Positions 17,394 to 26,246 of a DNA stretch of 64,000 nucleotides are shown here, piece by piece. Below the pieces are notes generated by a model. That model was not told the DNA's origin, did not search any database, and saw nothing but the letters and a program-made list of their open reading frames with translations. Position numbers and translations under genes: made by a program. Every line of letters begins with the position of its first letter. Position 1 is the stretch's first letter. The DNA is taken from contig NZ_AQQV01000001.1 of assembly GCF_002088235.1 (NCBI RefSeq), positions 372,001 to 436,000 on the forward strand. The letters are read 5' to 3'. Source of the DNA: Oceanococcus atlanticus (GTDB lineage Bacteria > Pseudomonadota > Gammaproteobacteria > Nevskiales > Oceanococcaceae).

Positions 17394-18455
17394 TTACTCG
17401 CCGGTTAATGCCGCAAGTTGACGCTGGGCATCACGCACGATGCCATCGATCACGGCCTGCACGGGCGGCAGTTCGTCAATCACAGCGGCCACCTGCCCCG
17501 AAGGCAACACGCCCTCATCCGGTTTGCCCTGAACCATGGCGCGCTGGATGATCACCGGCGCGTTGGCAGCCATCATGGTCTGGATCGCCGAATCACCCTC
17601 GCGCAGTGCGCTGATGGCGGTCTTGAGCATGTGCGCGGTGCTCATGCCGGTGTAGGCCTTCCATTGCCAGGCCGACGACAGCGCAACGAACAGACGCCGC
17701 AGGAAACCGCCGCGCTCCAGACTGAGCAGAAACGGATTGTCGATCATGCGTTGCGGCATGCCATCCAGCGCCTTTGATGCGCGGATACGCGCCGGATCCT
17801 TGACCTCGACGTAGCGCTGCAGCGTGGACGCCGGCACGGGCGACTCAGCGGTCATCAGGAAACGCGTGCCCATGGCGATACCGGCAGCGCCGTAGGCCAA
17901 CGCACCGGCCAGACCACGCCCGTTGGAGAAACCACCGGCCGCGACCACCGGCACATCGACCGCATCCAGCACCTGCGGCAACAGCAAGGTGGTGGGCACC
18001 GAGCCGGTGTGACCGCCGCCCTCGCCGCCCTGAATGGTGATGATGTCAGCACCCAGCTCAACGGCCTTGATCGCATGTTTGAGCGCACCCACGGTGGGCA
18101 TGCACAGCACGCCGGCATCCTTGAAACTCTGGATGGTCGCGGCATCCGGGCCTCGCCCGTAACTCACCGCACGAACCCGGTCGCGGTTCTTCAGCACCAC
18201 CTCAATGACCTCACGGGCATTGGGCTGAAACATGTGAAAGTTGACGCCGAACTGGCGTTCCGTACCGGCACGCACCTCGGCAATCGCCGCTTCCAGTTCC
18301 GGTGTCGACATGGTGGCTGCGGCCAGAAACCCGAAGCCACCGGCGTTGGAGGTGCCGATCACCAGCTTGGCATCGGCCACCCAGCCCATCGCGGTTTGCA
18401 CGATCGGGTAGTCGCAACCGAGCAGCTCGGTCAGTCGGGTCTTGAGCGCATTCAT
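17394..18455 (-). CDS. ipdC: IpdC: NMO-family flavoprotein of steroid C/D-ring degradation
   Basis: This 353-residue protein is of the nitronate monooxygenase/2-nitropropane dioxygenase fold. It contains CDYPIVQTAMGWVADAKLVIG, NAGGFGFLAAA, VTIQGGEGGGHTG-like phosphate binding (IITIQGGEGGGHTGSV) and AAGGFSNGRGLAGALAYGA. In steroid clusters this family member is IpdC (Rv3553), an FMN-dependent enzyme that introduces the ring double bond before EchA20 acts. The ATG at 18455 overlaps the thiolase stop as ATGA. Gene order ipdA-ipdB-DUF35-thiolase-ipdC indicates one transcript. Confidence 0.87.
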   Translation of the reverse strand: MNALKTRLTELLGCDYPIVQTAMGWVADAKLVIGTSNAGGFGFLAAATMSTPELEAAIAEVRAGTERQFGVNFHMFQPNAREVIEVVLKNRDRVRAVSYGRGPDAATIQSFKDAGVLCMPTVGALKHAIKAVELGADIITIQGGEGGGHTGSVPTTLLLPQVLDAVDVPVVAAGGFSNGRGLAGALAYGAAGIAMGTRFLMTAESPVPASTLQRYVEVKDPARIRASKALDGMPQRMIDNPFLLSLERGGFLRRLFVALSSAWQWKAYTGMSTAHMLKTAISALREGDSAIQTMMAANAPVIIQRAMVQGKPDEGVLPSGQVAAVIDELPPVQAVIDGIVRDAQRQLAALTGE

Positions 18456-19636
18456 GCTTTCACGATGACCGATGAACCATGACCGAACAGCCCCTGGTTG
18501 GCGGTGATGCCAACCTTGGCACCCGCCACCTGGCGCTCGCCGGCCTGCCCGCGCAACTGCCAGGTCAACTCGCACACCTGGGCCAGTGCCTGAGCCGGCA
18601 CAGCCTCACCGAAACAGGCCAGACCGCCAGACGCATTGATCGGAATACGCCCGCCCACGCTGGTCTCATCAGCACGGGTCAACGCGGCGGCCTCACCACG
18701 CGCGCACAGCTGCAGATCTTCGATCCAATCCAGCTCCAGTGCGGTGGACAGGTCGTAGACTTCGGCCAGCGAAATGTCCTCAGGCCCGATACCGGCCTCC
18801 TCATAGGCCTTGGCCGGCAAAGCCGCACGGAACGGCCGCGCTTCGGCCGCCACCGCGGAATCGGTGGCGATGTCCGGCATTTCGACCAGCTCGGAAGCAA
18901 AGGTCGGGGTGACCGTGGAGATGGCAGCGATACGCGGCGCATCGCCCTTACCGATCTTGCGCGCGTAGTCGAGGCTGGAGACGATCATCGCCGCGCCGCC
19001 ATCGGAGGTCGCGCAGATGTCCATCAAACGCAGCGGGTCGGCCACCATGGCCGATGCCGCCACATCCTCGGCGCTGAACTTCTTCTTGTAGCGGGCGTTC
19101 GGGTTGGTGAAGCCATGCGCCGCATTCTTGACCTTGACCGCGGCAAAGTCCGCTGGCGTGTCGCCATAGACTTCCATGCGCCGCCGCGCATACAAGGCGA
19201 AATAGGTCGGATTGGTGATGCCCAGGCGAAAACGCACCCAGTCCGGATCATCCGGTCGCTCACCGTCCGCCGGTTTGAGAAATCCCTTGGGTGTGGTGTC
19301 GGCACCGACCACCAGAGCCACATCACAAGCCCCGGACAGAATCTTGGCGCGCGCCGCCGCCAGGGCCTGCGAACCCGACGCACAGGCGGCATACGAGGTG
19401 TTCACCTCGGCGCCCTGCCAGCCCAGTGCCTGGGCAAACGTGGCACCCGCCACGTAACCGGGATAGCCGCAGCGCACCGTGCCGCCACCCGAAACAAAGC
19501 GCACATCACGCCACGGCACCCCGGCGTCTTGCAGCGCGCTGCGCGCAGCCGCCACGCCATATTCGACAAAGTTCTTGCCCCACTTGCCCCAGGGGTGCAT
19601 ACCCACACCGAGGATGGCGATCTCATTGTTGCTCAT
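18452..19636 (-). CDS. Ltp-type thiolase-like protein (steroid lipid-transfer thiolase)
   Basis: This 394-residue protein has a thiolase fold of the SCP-x/Ltp subgroup: NEIAILGVGMHPWGKWGKNF at the start, SYAACASGSQALAAA around the catalytic Cys, ATSDGGAAMIV, and NASGGLACFGEAVPAQA near the C-terminus. Such proteins act with a DUF35 (OB-fold, zinc-ribbon) partner, encoded directly upstream here. Known members of this pairing are Ltp2 (retro-aldol) and the Ltp3/Ltp4 group of sterol clusters. Whether this one is a thiolase or an aldolase cannot be decided from the sequence. It overlaps ipdC by 4 bases. Confidence 0.82.
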   Translation of the reverse strand: MSNNEIAILGVGMHPWGKWGKNFVEYGVAAARSALQDAGVPWRDVRFVSGGGTVRCGYPGYVAGATFAQALGWQGAEVNTSYAACASGSQALAAARAKILSGACDVALVVGADTTPKGFLKPADGERPDDPDWVRFRLGITNPTYFALYARRRMEVYGDTPADFAAVKVKNAAHGFTNPNARYKKKFSAEDVAASAMVADPLRLMDICATSDGGAAMIVSSLDYARKIGKGDAPRIAAISTVTPTFASELVEMPDIATDSAVAAEARPFRAALPAKAYEEAGIGPEDISLAEVYDLSTALELDWIEDLQLCARGEAAALTRADETSVGGRIPINASGGLACFGEAVPAQALAQVCELTWQLRGQAGERQVAGAKVGITANQGLFGHGSSVIVKA

Positions 19637-20061
19637 CACGCACCCTCCACCGGCTGCCACTTCCAGGTCACCCGTTCACCGTCCACACCGGGCACATCCT
19701 CCAGCACCAGTCGCATGGTCATGCCGGCGGCCAGATCATCGACCCCGACGCCCTTGACCACCTGGCCGAGCACGATCATTTGCTCGCGCTCCAGCTTCAC
19801 CGCGGCAATCGCATACGGCTCGAACGGTTCCTCGGCCACATACGGTGCCGGCGGCTGATAACAGGCATTGGTGAACGACCACAGGGTGCCGCTGCGTGAC
19901 AACGGCACCTCATCAAAACGTTCGCTGTCGCAATCCGGGTTGCGGCAGTAATTGCTCTGCTTGGGAAAGTAGTAGGTGCCGCAGGCGCTGCAGCGCGAGC
20001 CGAGCAACGCCGGCTCGGCCGCATCCACGCTGAACAGCCCTTCAATGATCGGTGCATTCAT
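19636..20061 (-). CDS. DUF35 zinc-ribbon/OB-fold partner of the Ltp thiolase
   Basis: This 141-residue protein starts with an N-terminal zinc ribbon (CSACGTYYFPKQSNYC...PDC) and continues as an OB-fold (RSGTLWSFTNACYQPPAPY). This is the DUF35 family, which forms obligate complexes with Ltp-type thiolases/aldolases and gates substrate access. Its stop overlaps the thiolase start as TGATG, and its own start overlaps the ipdB stop. A complex with the 394-residue protein is a firm inference. Confidence 0.87.
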   Translation of the reverse strand: MNAPIIEGLFSVDAAEPALLGSRCSACGTYYFPKQSNYCRNPDCDSERFDEVPLSRSGTLWSFTNACYQPPAPYVAEEPFEPYAIAAVKLEREQMIVLGQVVKGVGVDDLAAGMTMRLVLEDVPGVDGERVTWKWQPVEGA

Positions 20062-20843
20062 GCGCGAATACCCGGCGGATTGTCCTTGATCTGACGCGCT
20101 CGCACGTCACGCGGGTCAAGCTTGCGGATGATTGCCAGCTGGTCCTCACTGGGGTGCGCGGTCTCGATGCAATCGTCGGCCAGAATCAGCGGGAAGCTGG
20201 TGTTGTCCTGCACCTCGTCAAAGCTGACGCCCGGATGCAGGCTGATAACCCGCAGCGCATGGTTCGGACCACCAAAATCCATCACGCACAGATTGGTCAC
20301 AATCCGTTCGACGCTGGCGAAATCACGGCGCACGCCGGGCTGCCAGTTGTCGTCCTTGTAACCCACGGAACACACCACATCGACCTCGCCCTCGACGAAC
20401 ACGCGGGTCGAGTGGTTGGGTACGAACATGGAGTTGGCGTGGTTGATGCTGTTGCCGGGAAAACCGCGCAATCCCAGCATCTGCCGTTTCGGCTTGTCGA
20501 AGTCACCGATGCAGGAAATGTTGGCCTGGCCCCAACGATCCACCTGCACCGGCCCGACCAGGGCATGACGCCGGCCATGCCACAAGGCATCGAACACCCG
20601 CGAATACGGCATATAACCGCCGTAACTGCGCCCCTCATGTGACTTGGCCCCGATCTCGACCGGCGTCTCGGTCAGATAGGCCTCGCCATCGGTGATCATC
20701 AGCGCCGGGCTGTGGGTCAATTTGGCCAGCCCCTGGGCAATACGCGGGATGATGCCGATACCGGTGGCCAGCACCTCGCCATCGTCTTTCCAGACATCGG
20801 CGCAGGCACAGATCAGCAGTTCGGAAAGTGTGAAATCAGACAT
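20058..20843 (-). CDS. ipdB: IpdB: beta subunit of the steroid ring-C hydrolase
   Basis: This 261-residue protein of the CoA-transferase family I fold contains DGEVLATGIGIIPRIAQGLA, GPVQVDRWGQANISCIGDF and FVPNHSTRVFVEGEVDVVCSVG. With IpdA it forms the IpdAB heteromer, a CoA-transferase-like enzyme that hydrolyses (retro-Claisen-like) the last steroid ring of COCHEA-CoA. The ATG at 20843 overlaps the ipdA stop. An upstream TTG would add one residue; the ATG is preferred. Confidence 0.9.
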   Translation of the reverse strand: MSDFTLSELLICACADVWKDDGEVLATGIGIIPRIAQGLAKLTHSPALMITDGEAYLTETPVEIGAKSHEGRSYGGYMPYSRVFDALWHGRRHALVGPVQVDRWGQANISCIGDFDKPKRQMLGLRGFPGNSINHANSMFVPNHSTRVFVEGEVDVVCSVGYKDDNWQPGVRRDFASVERIVTNLCVMDFGGPNHALRVISLHPGVSFDEVQDNTSFPLILADDCIETAHPSEDQLAIIRKLDPRDVRARQIKDNPPGIRA

Positions 20844-21724
20844 CAAAGCACCTGTCGCGGCAGTGAAGTAATGGCGTCCAGACCGCCCACAGCGTTCTGA
20901 TAGTCAGCCTCTGTGGCGCCGAGAAATTCATCGACATAGGCCTGCCAGCCGCCATCTTCGGCCGCCGCCTGGCAATAACGCTTGATGTGTGCGGCATCCC
21001 AGCCGTAGCCCGGCACATGCGAGGTCGGGTGCGCGCCACCGCGCTGCTCGACCACGCCGCTGACCAGCGAGCGCTCGAACAGATTGGCCTTGGCATCAGC
21101 TTCGTCCGAATCCAGGCGCTCGCAGACGTCCTCGGCCAGCACATAGGTCTTGTCGGCTGCACGGGCGAACCACTCATCGAAAAACGGATCCGGGCTGTAC
21201 ACCCGCACATTGCCCAGCTGATCGGCCTTGTGAACCTGCAACAACGCCGCATCCAGCTTGATCGCCGGCATGGCCAACAAGGTTTCGCCATCGTCATACG
21301 GCGAGTTGACGGTCTTGATCTCGGGGTTGTTGTGCATGAAGGCGGTGCCCAGACCTGCACGCATCGGCAGGAACGGCAAACGATAGCCGGCCGCACGCAG
21401 CCCCCAGTGCAGCATCCCTTCGTCCAGTTCCAGCGCCTCGATGCTGCCGGCCTCGCGCGCCTTGCGGAAGAACGGCTCCAGCGGAATGAAATCCAGCGAG
21501 ACAAAGCCGTAGATCAGCTTTTTGACCTTGCCCGCCGCACACAACATGCCCATGTCCATGCCGCCGTAGCCGACGATGGTGAGGTCCTTGAGATCGGAAC
21601 GCAGAATCTCCCGAATCAAGGCCATCGGCTTGCGTCGCGGCCCCCAGCCACCGACCCCGATGGTCATGCCATCTTGCAGTTGTGCCACCACGTCGGTGGT
21701 GGTCATTTGTTTGTTCAAACTCAT
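20843..21724 (-). CDS. ipdA: IpdA: alpha subunit of the steroid ring-C hydrolase
   Basis: This 293-residue CoA-transferase-fold protein has the GVGGWGPRRKPMALI glycine-rich start, GYGGMDMGMLCAAGKVKKL, and SIEALELDEGMLHWGLRAA. The Glu of LDEGM (about residue 102) sits where the catalytic Glu of characterised IpdA is reported. It acts with IpdB in ring-C opening. It is followed directly by ipdB with a 1-base overlap. Two structured repeats lie between it and hsaC upstream. Confidence 0.9.
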   Translation of the reverse strand: MSLNKQMTTTDVVAQLQDGMTIGVGGWGPRRKPMALIREILRSDLKDLTIVGYGGMDMGMLCAAGKVKKLIYGFVSLDFIPLEPFFRKAREAGSIEALELDEGMLHWGLRAAGYRLPFLPMRAGLGTAFMHNNPEIKTVNSPYDDGETLLAMPAIKLDAALLQVHKADQLGNVRVYSPDPFFDEWFARAADKTYVLAEDVCERLDSDEADAKANLFERSLVSGVVEQRGGAHPTSHVPGYGWDAAHIKRYCQAAAEDGGWQAYVDEFLGATEADYQNAVGGLDAITSLPRQVL

Positions 21725-21745
21725 TCCTCAGACATCCTAGAAAAC

Positions 21746-21846
21746 GGTCCTGACAAAGCTGTTCAGGACCGGCCGTAAACCCGTCCATGGGGGCCTTCGG
21801 CAAAAACGTCCTGTTTTTGACGATCCTGAACAGCTTTGTCAGAACC
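21746..21846 (-). repeat. Structured palindromic element R4 (type B)
   Basis: The arms 21746-21770 and 21822-21846 pair at 23 of 25 positions. Read on the minus strand, hairpin A is CAAAAAC-AGGAC-GTTTTTG (21819-21801), followed by the type-B core CCCCCATGGACGGGTTTACGG. This is the only copy here apart from R6 whose GGA-bearing strand is the same as that of the flanking genes. It lies just upstream of ipdA (21724). Confidence 0.85.
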
Positions 21847-21895
21847 TCTGCCACAGGCCGATGGGGCCCTCATCGTTGGGCGCCGCCAAGTCGTG

Positions 21896-21990
21896 CCGGG
21901 ATATGGGGTTTTCAGACTGTCGCGAACACGATGTTCGCGCCAGAGCCCCCATGGATGGGTTTACGGCGTTCTGAAAACCCCATATCCCGG
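21896..21990 (+). repeat. Structured palindromic element R5 (type B)
   Basis: The arms 21896-21916 and 21970-21990 pair perfectly over 21 bases. Hairpin A (21921-21939) is CGCGAAC-ACGAT-GTTCGCG. The core at 21946-21967 is CCCCCATGGATGGGTTTACGG, as in R2 and R4. Here hairpin A has ACGAT instead of AGGAT, so only hairpin B keeps a GGA. It is 49 bases from R4 and on the opposite strand, so the hsaC-ipdA gap holds two head-to-head copies with unrelated arms. Confidence 0.87.
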
Positions 21991-22013
21991 TGCGGCCACG
22001 CTTGAAACGATGC

Positions 22014-22907
22014 CTATTGAAAGCCCACCGAGAAATCATGCCCCCAGATCGACACCGCCTCAGAGCGCGTGGTCTGATGCTTGCCCGGCTCCACCGTGGC
22101 CCCACCCCAACCGTATTCCAGCGCAAAACCGCTGGGCGTTTTCATGTAGAAGCTGGTCATTTTGTCGTTGCAGTGCTGACCCAAAGTCGCCATCAGCTTC
22201 TCGCCACGCTGCTGCAGACGATCGTGCGCCTTGCCCACATCGGTCATCGAGGTGACCTCGACCATGGCGTGCACACATCCGGACGGATCCGGCATCTCGG
22301 CCAGCGCCAGCGAGTGGTGTCGCGGGTTGGTGTGCAGAAAACGAATCCGCACCATTGGCGCATCCGGCACCGGCGGTTGAAAATCAAACTCGTCCGAAAC
22401 CCCGAAACCCAGCACTTCGGTGAAGAACGCCAGCGTGTCGTCCATGGCCAGGGCCGGCAACACGGTGTGCCCAAGCCCCTGCGCACCGGTCACGAATCCG
22501 GCCACACCAATGGGCGAGGAAAACGCATCCTGAGCGCCGCTGTAACCGCAGCTCACCTCATGGCGATTGCCTGACGGATCAGTGAAGGAAAACAACTGCG
22601 TCACCTTGCGTTTGGCGCACAGTGCAGCATCGGCCTCATCGCATGCCACTCCTGCGGCCTCGATTGCGGTGCGTATGGCGGCCAGAGCGGCTTCGTCGGC
22701 CACGCTCCAGCCGGACACCAGGTATTTGTCGTCGTCACCCGCCTCGACCTGGATGCGGAAGTCCCGCTCATCCATCTTGATATCCAGCGTCCCGGTGGCG
22801 CCTTGCGCCGTGGTCATGCCGAGCATGTTCTCGGCGTAGTCCTGCCACTTCGCCAGGTCGGTGCTTTGCGCGACGATATACGCCAGCGCGTCGATTTTTG
22901 ATGCCAT
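22014..22907 (-). CDS. hsaC: HsaC/TesB-type extradiol catechol dioxygenase
   Basis: This 297-residue type-I extradiol dioxygenase has two glyoxalase-fold modules. The iron ligands are visible: H147 in GLGHTVL, H213 in CVHAMVEV and E264 in FALEYGWGG, matching the BphC pattern. Within a steroid cluster this is the enzyme that cleaves the aromatised A ring of 3,4-DHSA (HsaC in actinobacteria, TesB in Comamonas). The start at 22907 (MASKIDALAYIV) fits the family. No hsaA, hsaB or hsaD gene is in the window, so the A/B-ring pathway must be completed elsewhere. Confidence 0.88.
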   Translation of the reverse strand: MASKIDALAYIVAQSTDLAKWQDYAENMLGMTTAQGATGTLDIKMDERDFRIQVEAGDDDKYLVSGWSVADEAALAAIRTAIEAAGVACDEADAALCAKRKVTQLFSFTDPSGNRHEVSCGYSGAQDAFSSPIGVAGFVTGAQGLGHTVLPALAMDDTLAFFTEVLGFGVSDEFDFQPPVPDAPMVRIRFLHTNPRHHSLALAEMPDPSGCVHAMVEVTSMTDVGKAHDRLQQRGEKLMATLGQHCNDKMTSFYMKTPSGFALEYGWGGATVEPGKHQTTRSEAVSIWGHDFSVGFQ

Positions 22908-23029
22908 CGGAGGGAATCCCTTGTGCATTTGGAACGCCGGGATTATCGGCAGGCATAAGCTGCAGGGGCTTCACCCGTTGGGGTGAGTGATGCTGATGAG
23001 CGCCCATCGTGCAACACTGCAGGGCGTAA

Positions 23030-23770
23030 TTGCACAGGTCTACGCTGGTGTTGAAATGCCATTTTGCCTTGGTCGCGCTCGCACTGATTTTCACGCCCAT
23101 GGTTAGTGCTCAAGCTGAAGCTGCAAGCGTGGTCACCTTGCACGGATTGGCACGCAGCGCACAATCGATGGAGCGCATGGGTGAGAGCCTGCAAAGCCAA
23201 GGCTACAGGCTGTGCAATATCGGCTATCCATCACGCCATCACAGCATAGAAGTGCTGGCCACTGACCACGTACTGCCGCAGATTGAAGCGTGTCTGGCGC
23301 AACAGTCAGGCCCGCTGCACTTTGTCACCCACTCGTTGGGCGGCATCATCGTCCGCATGCTGGCAGCGCGAGGCCACCTACCCGAGATCGGCCGTGTGGT
23401 GATGCTGGGACCGCCCAATAACGGCAGTGAAGTGGTTGACAAACTTGCCGGCCTGGCGCCTTTTCGCTGGCTCAACGGCCCTGCCGGCTCGCAGCTCGGG
23501 ACCACAGAACAATCGGTCCCCAAGCAACTTGGTCCGGCTCAGTTCGAGCTTGGTGTCATTGCAGGTTCATCAAGTATTAACTGGTTGCTCTCCATGCTCA
23601 TTCCGGGCGATGACGATGGCAAGGTCTCACTGGCCAGCACTCGCCTTGAAGGCATGCGCGATCACCTTATCGTGCCGGTCAGCCATCCGTTTTTGATGAA
23701 GAACCGCACGGTCATGGACCAGACTGCACACTTCCTGCGCCACGGTCAGTTCAACCACGCCACGCGATAA
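23030..23770 (+). CDS. Secreted alpha/beta-hydrolase (lipase-like)
   Basis: This 246-residue protein has an N-terminal signal segment (FALVALALIFTPMVSAQAEA). The nucleophile elbow is VTHSLGGII, preceded by VVTLHGLARSAQSM as oxyanion-hole region; a candidate Asp lies in HLIVPVSHPF and a His near the end. It resembles bacterial triacylglycerol-lipase-like or PGAP1-like hydrolases. The start is a TTG at 23030 with AGGG upstream, or a GTG at 23048. It is 56 bases upstream of the M17 peptidase gene and probably co-transcribed with it. The substrate is unknown. Confidence 0.75.
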   Translation: MHRSTLVLKCHFALVALALIFTPMVSAQAEAASVVTLHGLARSAQSMERMGESLQSQGYRLCNIGYPSRHHSIEVLATDHVLPQIEACLAQQSGPLHFVTHSLGGIIVRMLAARGHLPEIGRVVMLGPPNNGSEVVDKLAGLAPFRWLNGPAGSQLGTTEQSVPKQLGPAQFELGVIAGSSSINWLLSMLIPGDDDGKVSLASTRLEGMRDHLIVPVSHPFLMKNRTVMDQTAHFLRHGQFNHATR

Positions 23771-23826
23771 CCTATGCTGGCCATCAAATTTCTTTGCTGA
23801 CGCTGAACGCGCAACTGAACCTCACC

Positions 23827-25206
23827 ATGTTTGAATGTCTCAATCAGGACCTGACGGCTCACGCCATCCCGATCACGCCGATGCGCCGCGCAGCCTTGCA
23901 GGACTGGTTATCACAACAGGACACGTTTACCCAGCAATGGGTGCGAGGCAACGGATTTGACGCCGCCCCAGCGGCTTTTTGCGTCATCCCGGACCAGAAC
24001 GGTAATCCCCGTCTGGTGCTACTGGGGGTTAGCGAGCAGCTTGACCTGTGGTCGTGCTCAGCACTGCCCAACGCCCTGCCTGCCGGGCTATACAAACTCG
24101 ACGAGCACTGGCCCAAAGCGCAGATCACGGATGTGATGCTGGGCTGGCTGCTCGGCAGCTACCAGTACACGCGCTACCGCAAGGCCACGCGCACCCCGGC
24201 GCAGCTGCAAGTTCACCCGGATTGCAACACGCAGGAACTTGAAGCCCTGGTTGAAGGTATTGCACTGACCCGCGACTTGATCAACACCCCAGCCGGCGAC
24301 ATGATGCCGCAACATTTGGCCGAGGCCGCCGAGGATCTGGGCAAAGCTTTTGGCGCCCATGTCCAGCAACTGGTCGGCCATGAGCTTCTGCAGCAGAACT
24401 ATCCGGTAATCCATGCCGTAGGCCGGGCTAGCGCGCATCCACCACGCCTGATCGACCTGCGCTGGGGCGACGATAAAAACCCGCGTGTGACCCTGGTCGG
24501 CAAAGGCGTGTGTTTTGACAGTGGTGGCCTCGACATCAAACCGGCCAACGGCATGCGCCTGATGAAAAAAGACATGGGCGGCGCAGCCCATGTGCTGGGG
24601 CTGGCCCGCATGATCATGGGCTGCAAGCTGCCGGTGCGACTGCGGGTGCTGATCCCCGCGGTGGAAAATGCCATCAGCGGCGATGCCTTCCGCCCCGGTG
24701 ATGTGCTCACCTCACGCAGCGGAAAAACCATAGAAATCGACAACACCGATGCCGAAGGCCGCCTGGTGTTGTGTGATGCAATTTGCGAGGCTGTCAGCGA
24801 ATCACCGGAGCTTTTGATCGACATGGCCACGCTTACCGGCGCGGCGCGGGTGGCGCTGGGCCCGGACGTTCCTGCGGTGTTCTCCAAACCGGCCGAGCTG
24901 GCCCAGGCCTTGCAAACGCGGTCTGCCGCCGTCAACGATCAGATCTGGCCCATGCCCTTGTACGCACCCTACAACCGCTGGCTGAACAGCGACATCGCTG
25001 ACCTGGTCAACTCATCCGCCACACCGCTGGGCGGCGCCATTACCGCAGCATTGTTCCTGCAGCATTTCGTGCCAGAACAACAGCACTGGATGCACATGGA
25101 CGTGATGGCCTGGAACAGCGAAAACCTGCCGGGGCGACCACGCGGTGGTGAAGCCATGGGCCTGCGTGCTTTCTTCGCGCTGCTGCGCGAGCGTTATCGT
25201 CCATGA
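23827..25206 (+). CDS. Leucyl aminopeptidase family (M17) metallopeptidase
   Basis: This 459-residue protein has the M17 catalytic segment: VCFDSGGLDIKPANGMRLMKKDMGGAA (metal-binding Lys and Asp) and the signature IDNTDAEGRLVLCDA. The M17 fold has an N-terminal domain and a catalytic C-terminal domain with two metal ions that cleaves N-terminal residues from peptides. It is shorter than E. coli PepA (503) and belongs to the divergent leucyl aminopeptidase subgroup. The ATG at 23827 was preferred over a TTG at 23794. The following thioesterase gene overlaps its stop by 4 bases. Confidence 0.9.
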   Translation: MFECLNQDLTAHAIPITPMRRAALQDWLSQQDTFTQQWVRGNGFDAAPAAFCVIPDQNGNPRLVLLGVSEQLDLWSCSALPNALPAGLYKLDEHWPKAQITDVMLGWLLGSYQYTRYRKATRTPAQLQVHPDCNTQELEALVEGIALTRDLINTPAGDMMPQHLAEAAEDLGKAFGAHVQQLVGHELLQQNYPVIHAVGRASAHPPRLIDLRWGDDKNPRVTLVGKGVCFDSGGLDIKPANGMRLMKKDMGGAAHVLGLARMIMGCKLPVRLRVLIPAVENAISGDAFRPGDVLTSRSGKTIEIDNTDAEGRLVLCDAICEAVSESPELLIDMATLTGAARVALGPDVPAVFSKPAELAQALQTRSAAVNDQIWPMPLYAPYNRWLNSDIADLVNSSATPLGGAITAALFLQHFVPEQQHWMHMDVMAWNSENLPGRPRGGEAMGLRAFFALLRERYRP

Positions 25207-25625
25207 TGCTCGACGACTTTCCTGTGCATCACGCCATGCGTGTGCGTTATTCGGAAATCGACGCCCAGGGTGTGGTCTTTAACGCCCACTATCTGACCTA
25301 CTTCGATACCGCGATCAACGAGGCATTTCGCGGCCGCGACATCAATTGGCTGGAACAGGTTGAGCGCAGCGGCTGCGATGTCCAACTGGTCAAATCGCTG
25401 GTCGAGTACAAAGCTCCTCTGCACTTCGACGAAGAGTTTGTTGTGGGTGCGGGTGTTTCGCGCCTGGGCACCAGCAGTATCACCTGGGCGCTGGGTGTTT
25501 TTGCTGCCAATGGCGAGCTCCGCGCGACGGGCGAAATTGTCTGGGTCTATGCTGACTTGAAGGCCAAGCGCGCCACAGCTTTGGCGCCGTGGCTACGAGA
25601 GGCCGTGGCCGAACTGCAGATTTAA
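25203..25625 (+). CDS. Hotdog-fold acyl-CoA thioesterase (4HBT family)
   Basis: This 140-residue protein is of the YbgC/4-hydroxybenzoyl-CoA thioesterase type. The motif RVRYSEIDAQGVVFNAHYLTY contains the catalytic Asp region (EIDAQG.V.N..Y). It starts within the stop of the M17 gene (ATGA). It should hydrolyse acyl-CoA esters in the cytoplasm; the natural substrate is unknown. The stop is 6 bases from the end of the convergent lipocalin gene. Confidence 0.85.
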   Translation: MMLDDFPVHHAMRVRYSEIDAQGVVFNAHYLTYFDTAINEAFRGRDINWLEQVERSGCDVQLVKSLVEYKAPLHFDEEFVVGAGVSRLGTSSITWALGVFAANGELRATGEIVWVYADLKAKRATALAPWLREAVAELQI

Positions 25626-25631
25626 GCCCGT

Positions 25632-26195
25632 TTACCATTCGATGGGCGGGCGTGGCTCATTTTCCGGCCAGCGTTGCGGCTGGCGCACAAAGGCTGATGT
25701 GTCGTAACCCAGGGCGCCGATTTTGTCGCGATAGCGGGCAAAGTCAGCATCCGACATATGTGGCTCACGCGCCATCAACCACACATAGTCTCGCTTACTG
25801 CGCGCGATGATCGTGGTCTGATAGTCGTCGTCGAGATAGGAAATGACGTATTCCGCTCGCAATGGCCACACAAACTGCATACCCCAGCGCGCGTTGCCCG
25901 TGCCCGGCTCAACCTTGGCATTGGGGGTATGCGTTTTTAGCGGGCCATCGAAGCCACCTTCAAGGTAGCGATACACCGTATCGATCTTGCCTTTGCGACC
26001 AATCCGGTAGCTTTCAATACCGTTATGGGCGTCCGCTTCAGCACCGATCGGGATAAAACCGATGACATACCAGTCGCCCATGAAACGCGGCAGATCGACG
26101 TAGTCCACGGCAGGTATGGGGTCTGGTTTAGAGGCCCACAACGAGCACCCGCTGAGAATTGCCGTCACCGTCATCACCATCAAAATTCTTTGCAT
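25632..26195 (-). CDS. blc: Outer-membrane lipocalin (Blc-like) lipoprotein
   Basis: This 187-residue protein has a lipoprotein signal (MQRILMVMTVTAILSGC, lipobox LSGC). The lipocalin signature is RFMGDWYVIGFIP, and later strands include YVWLMAREPHMSDADF, as in bacterial Blc. Such proteins bind lipids in the periplasm or at the outer membrane and are often expressed under envelope stress. AGGAG lies 7 bases before the ATG at 26195, favouring that start. Confidence 0.88.
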   Translation of the reverse strand: MQRILMVMTVTAILSGCSLWASKPDPIPAVDYVDLPRFMGDWYVIGFIPIGAEADAHNGIESYRIGRKGKIDTVYRYLEGGFDGPLKTHTPNAKVEPGTGNARWGMQFVWPLRAEYVISYLDDDYQTTIIARSKRDYVWLMAREPHMSDADFARYRDKIGALGYDTSAFVRQPQRWPENEPRPPIEW

Positions 26196-26246
26196 AATCA
26201 AGCTCCTGTCGGGCCTACAACAATGCCATGGCTAACTGGCGCCCTT

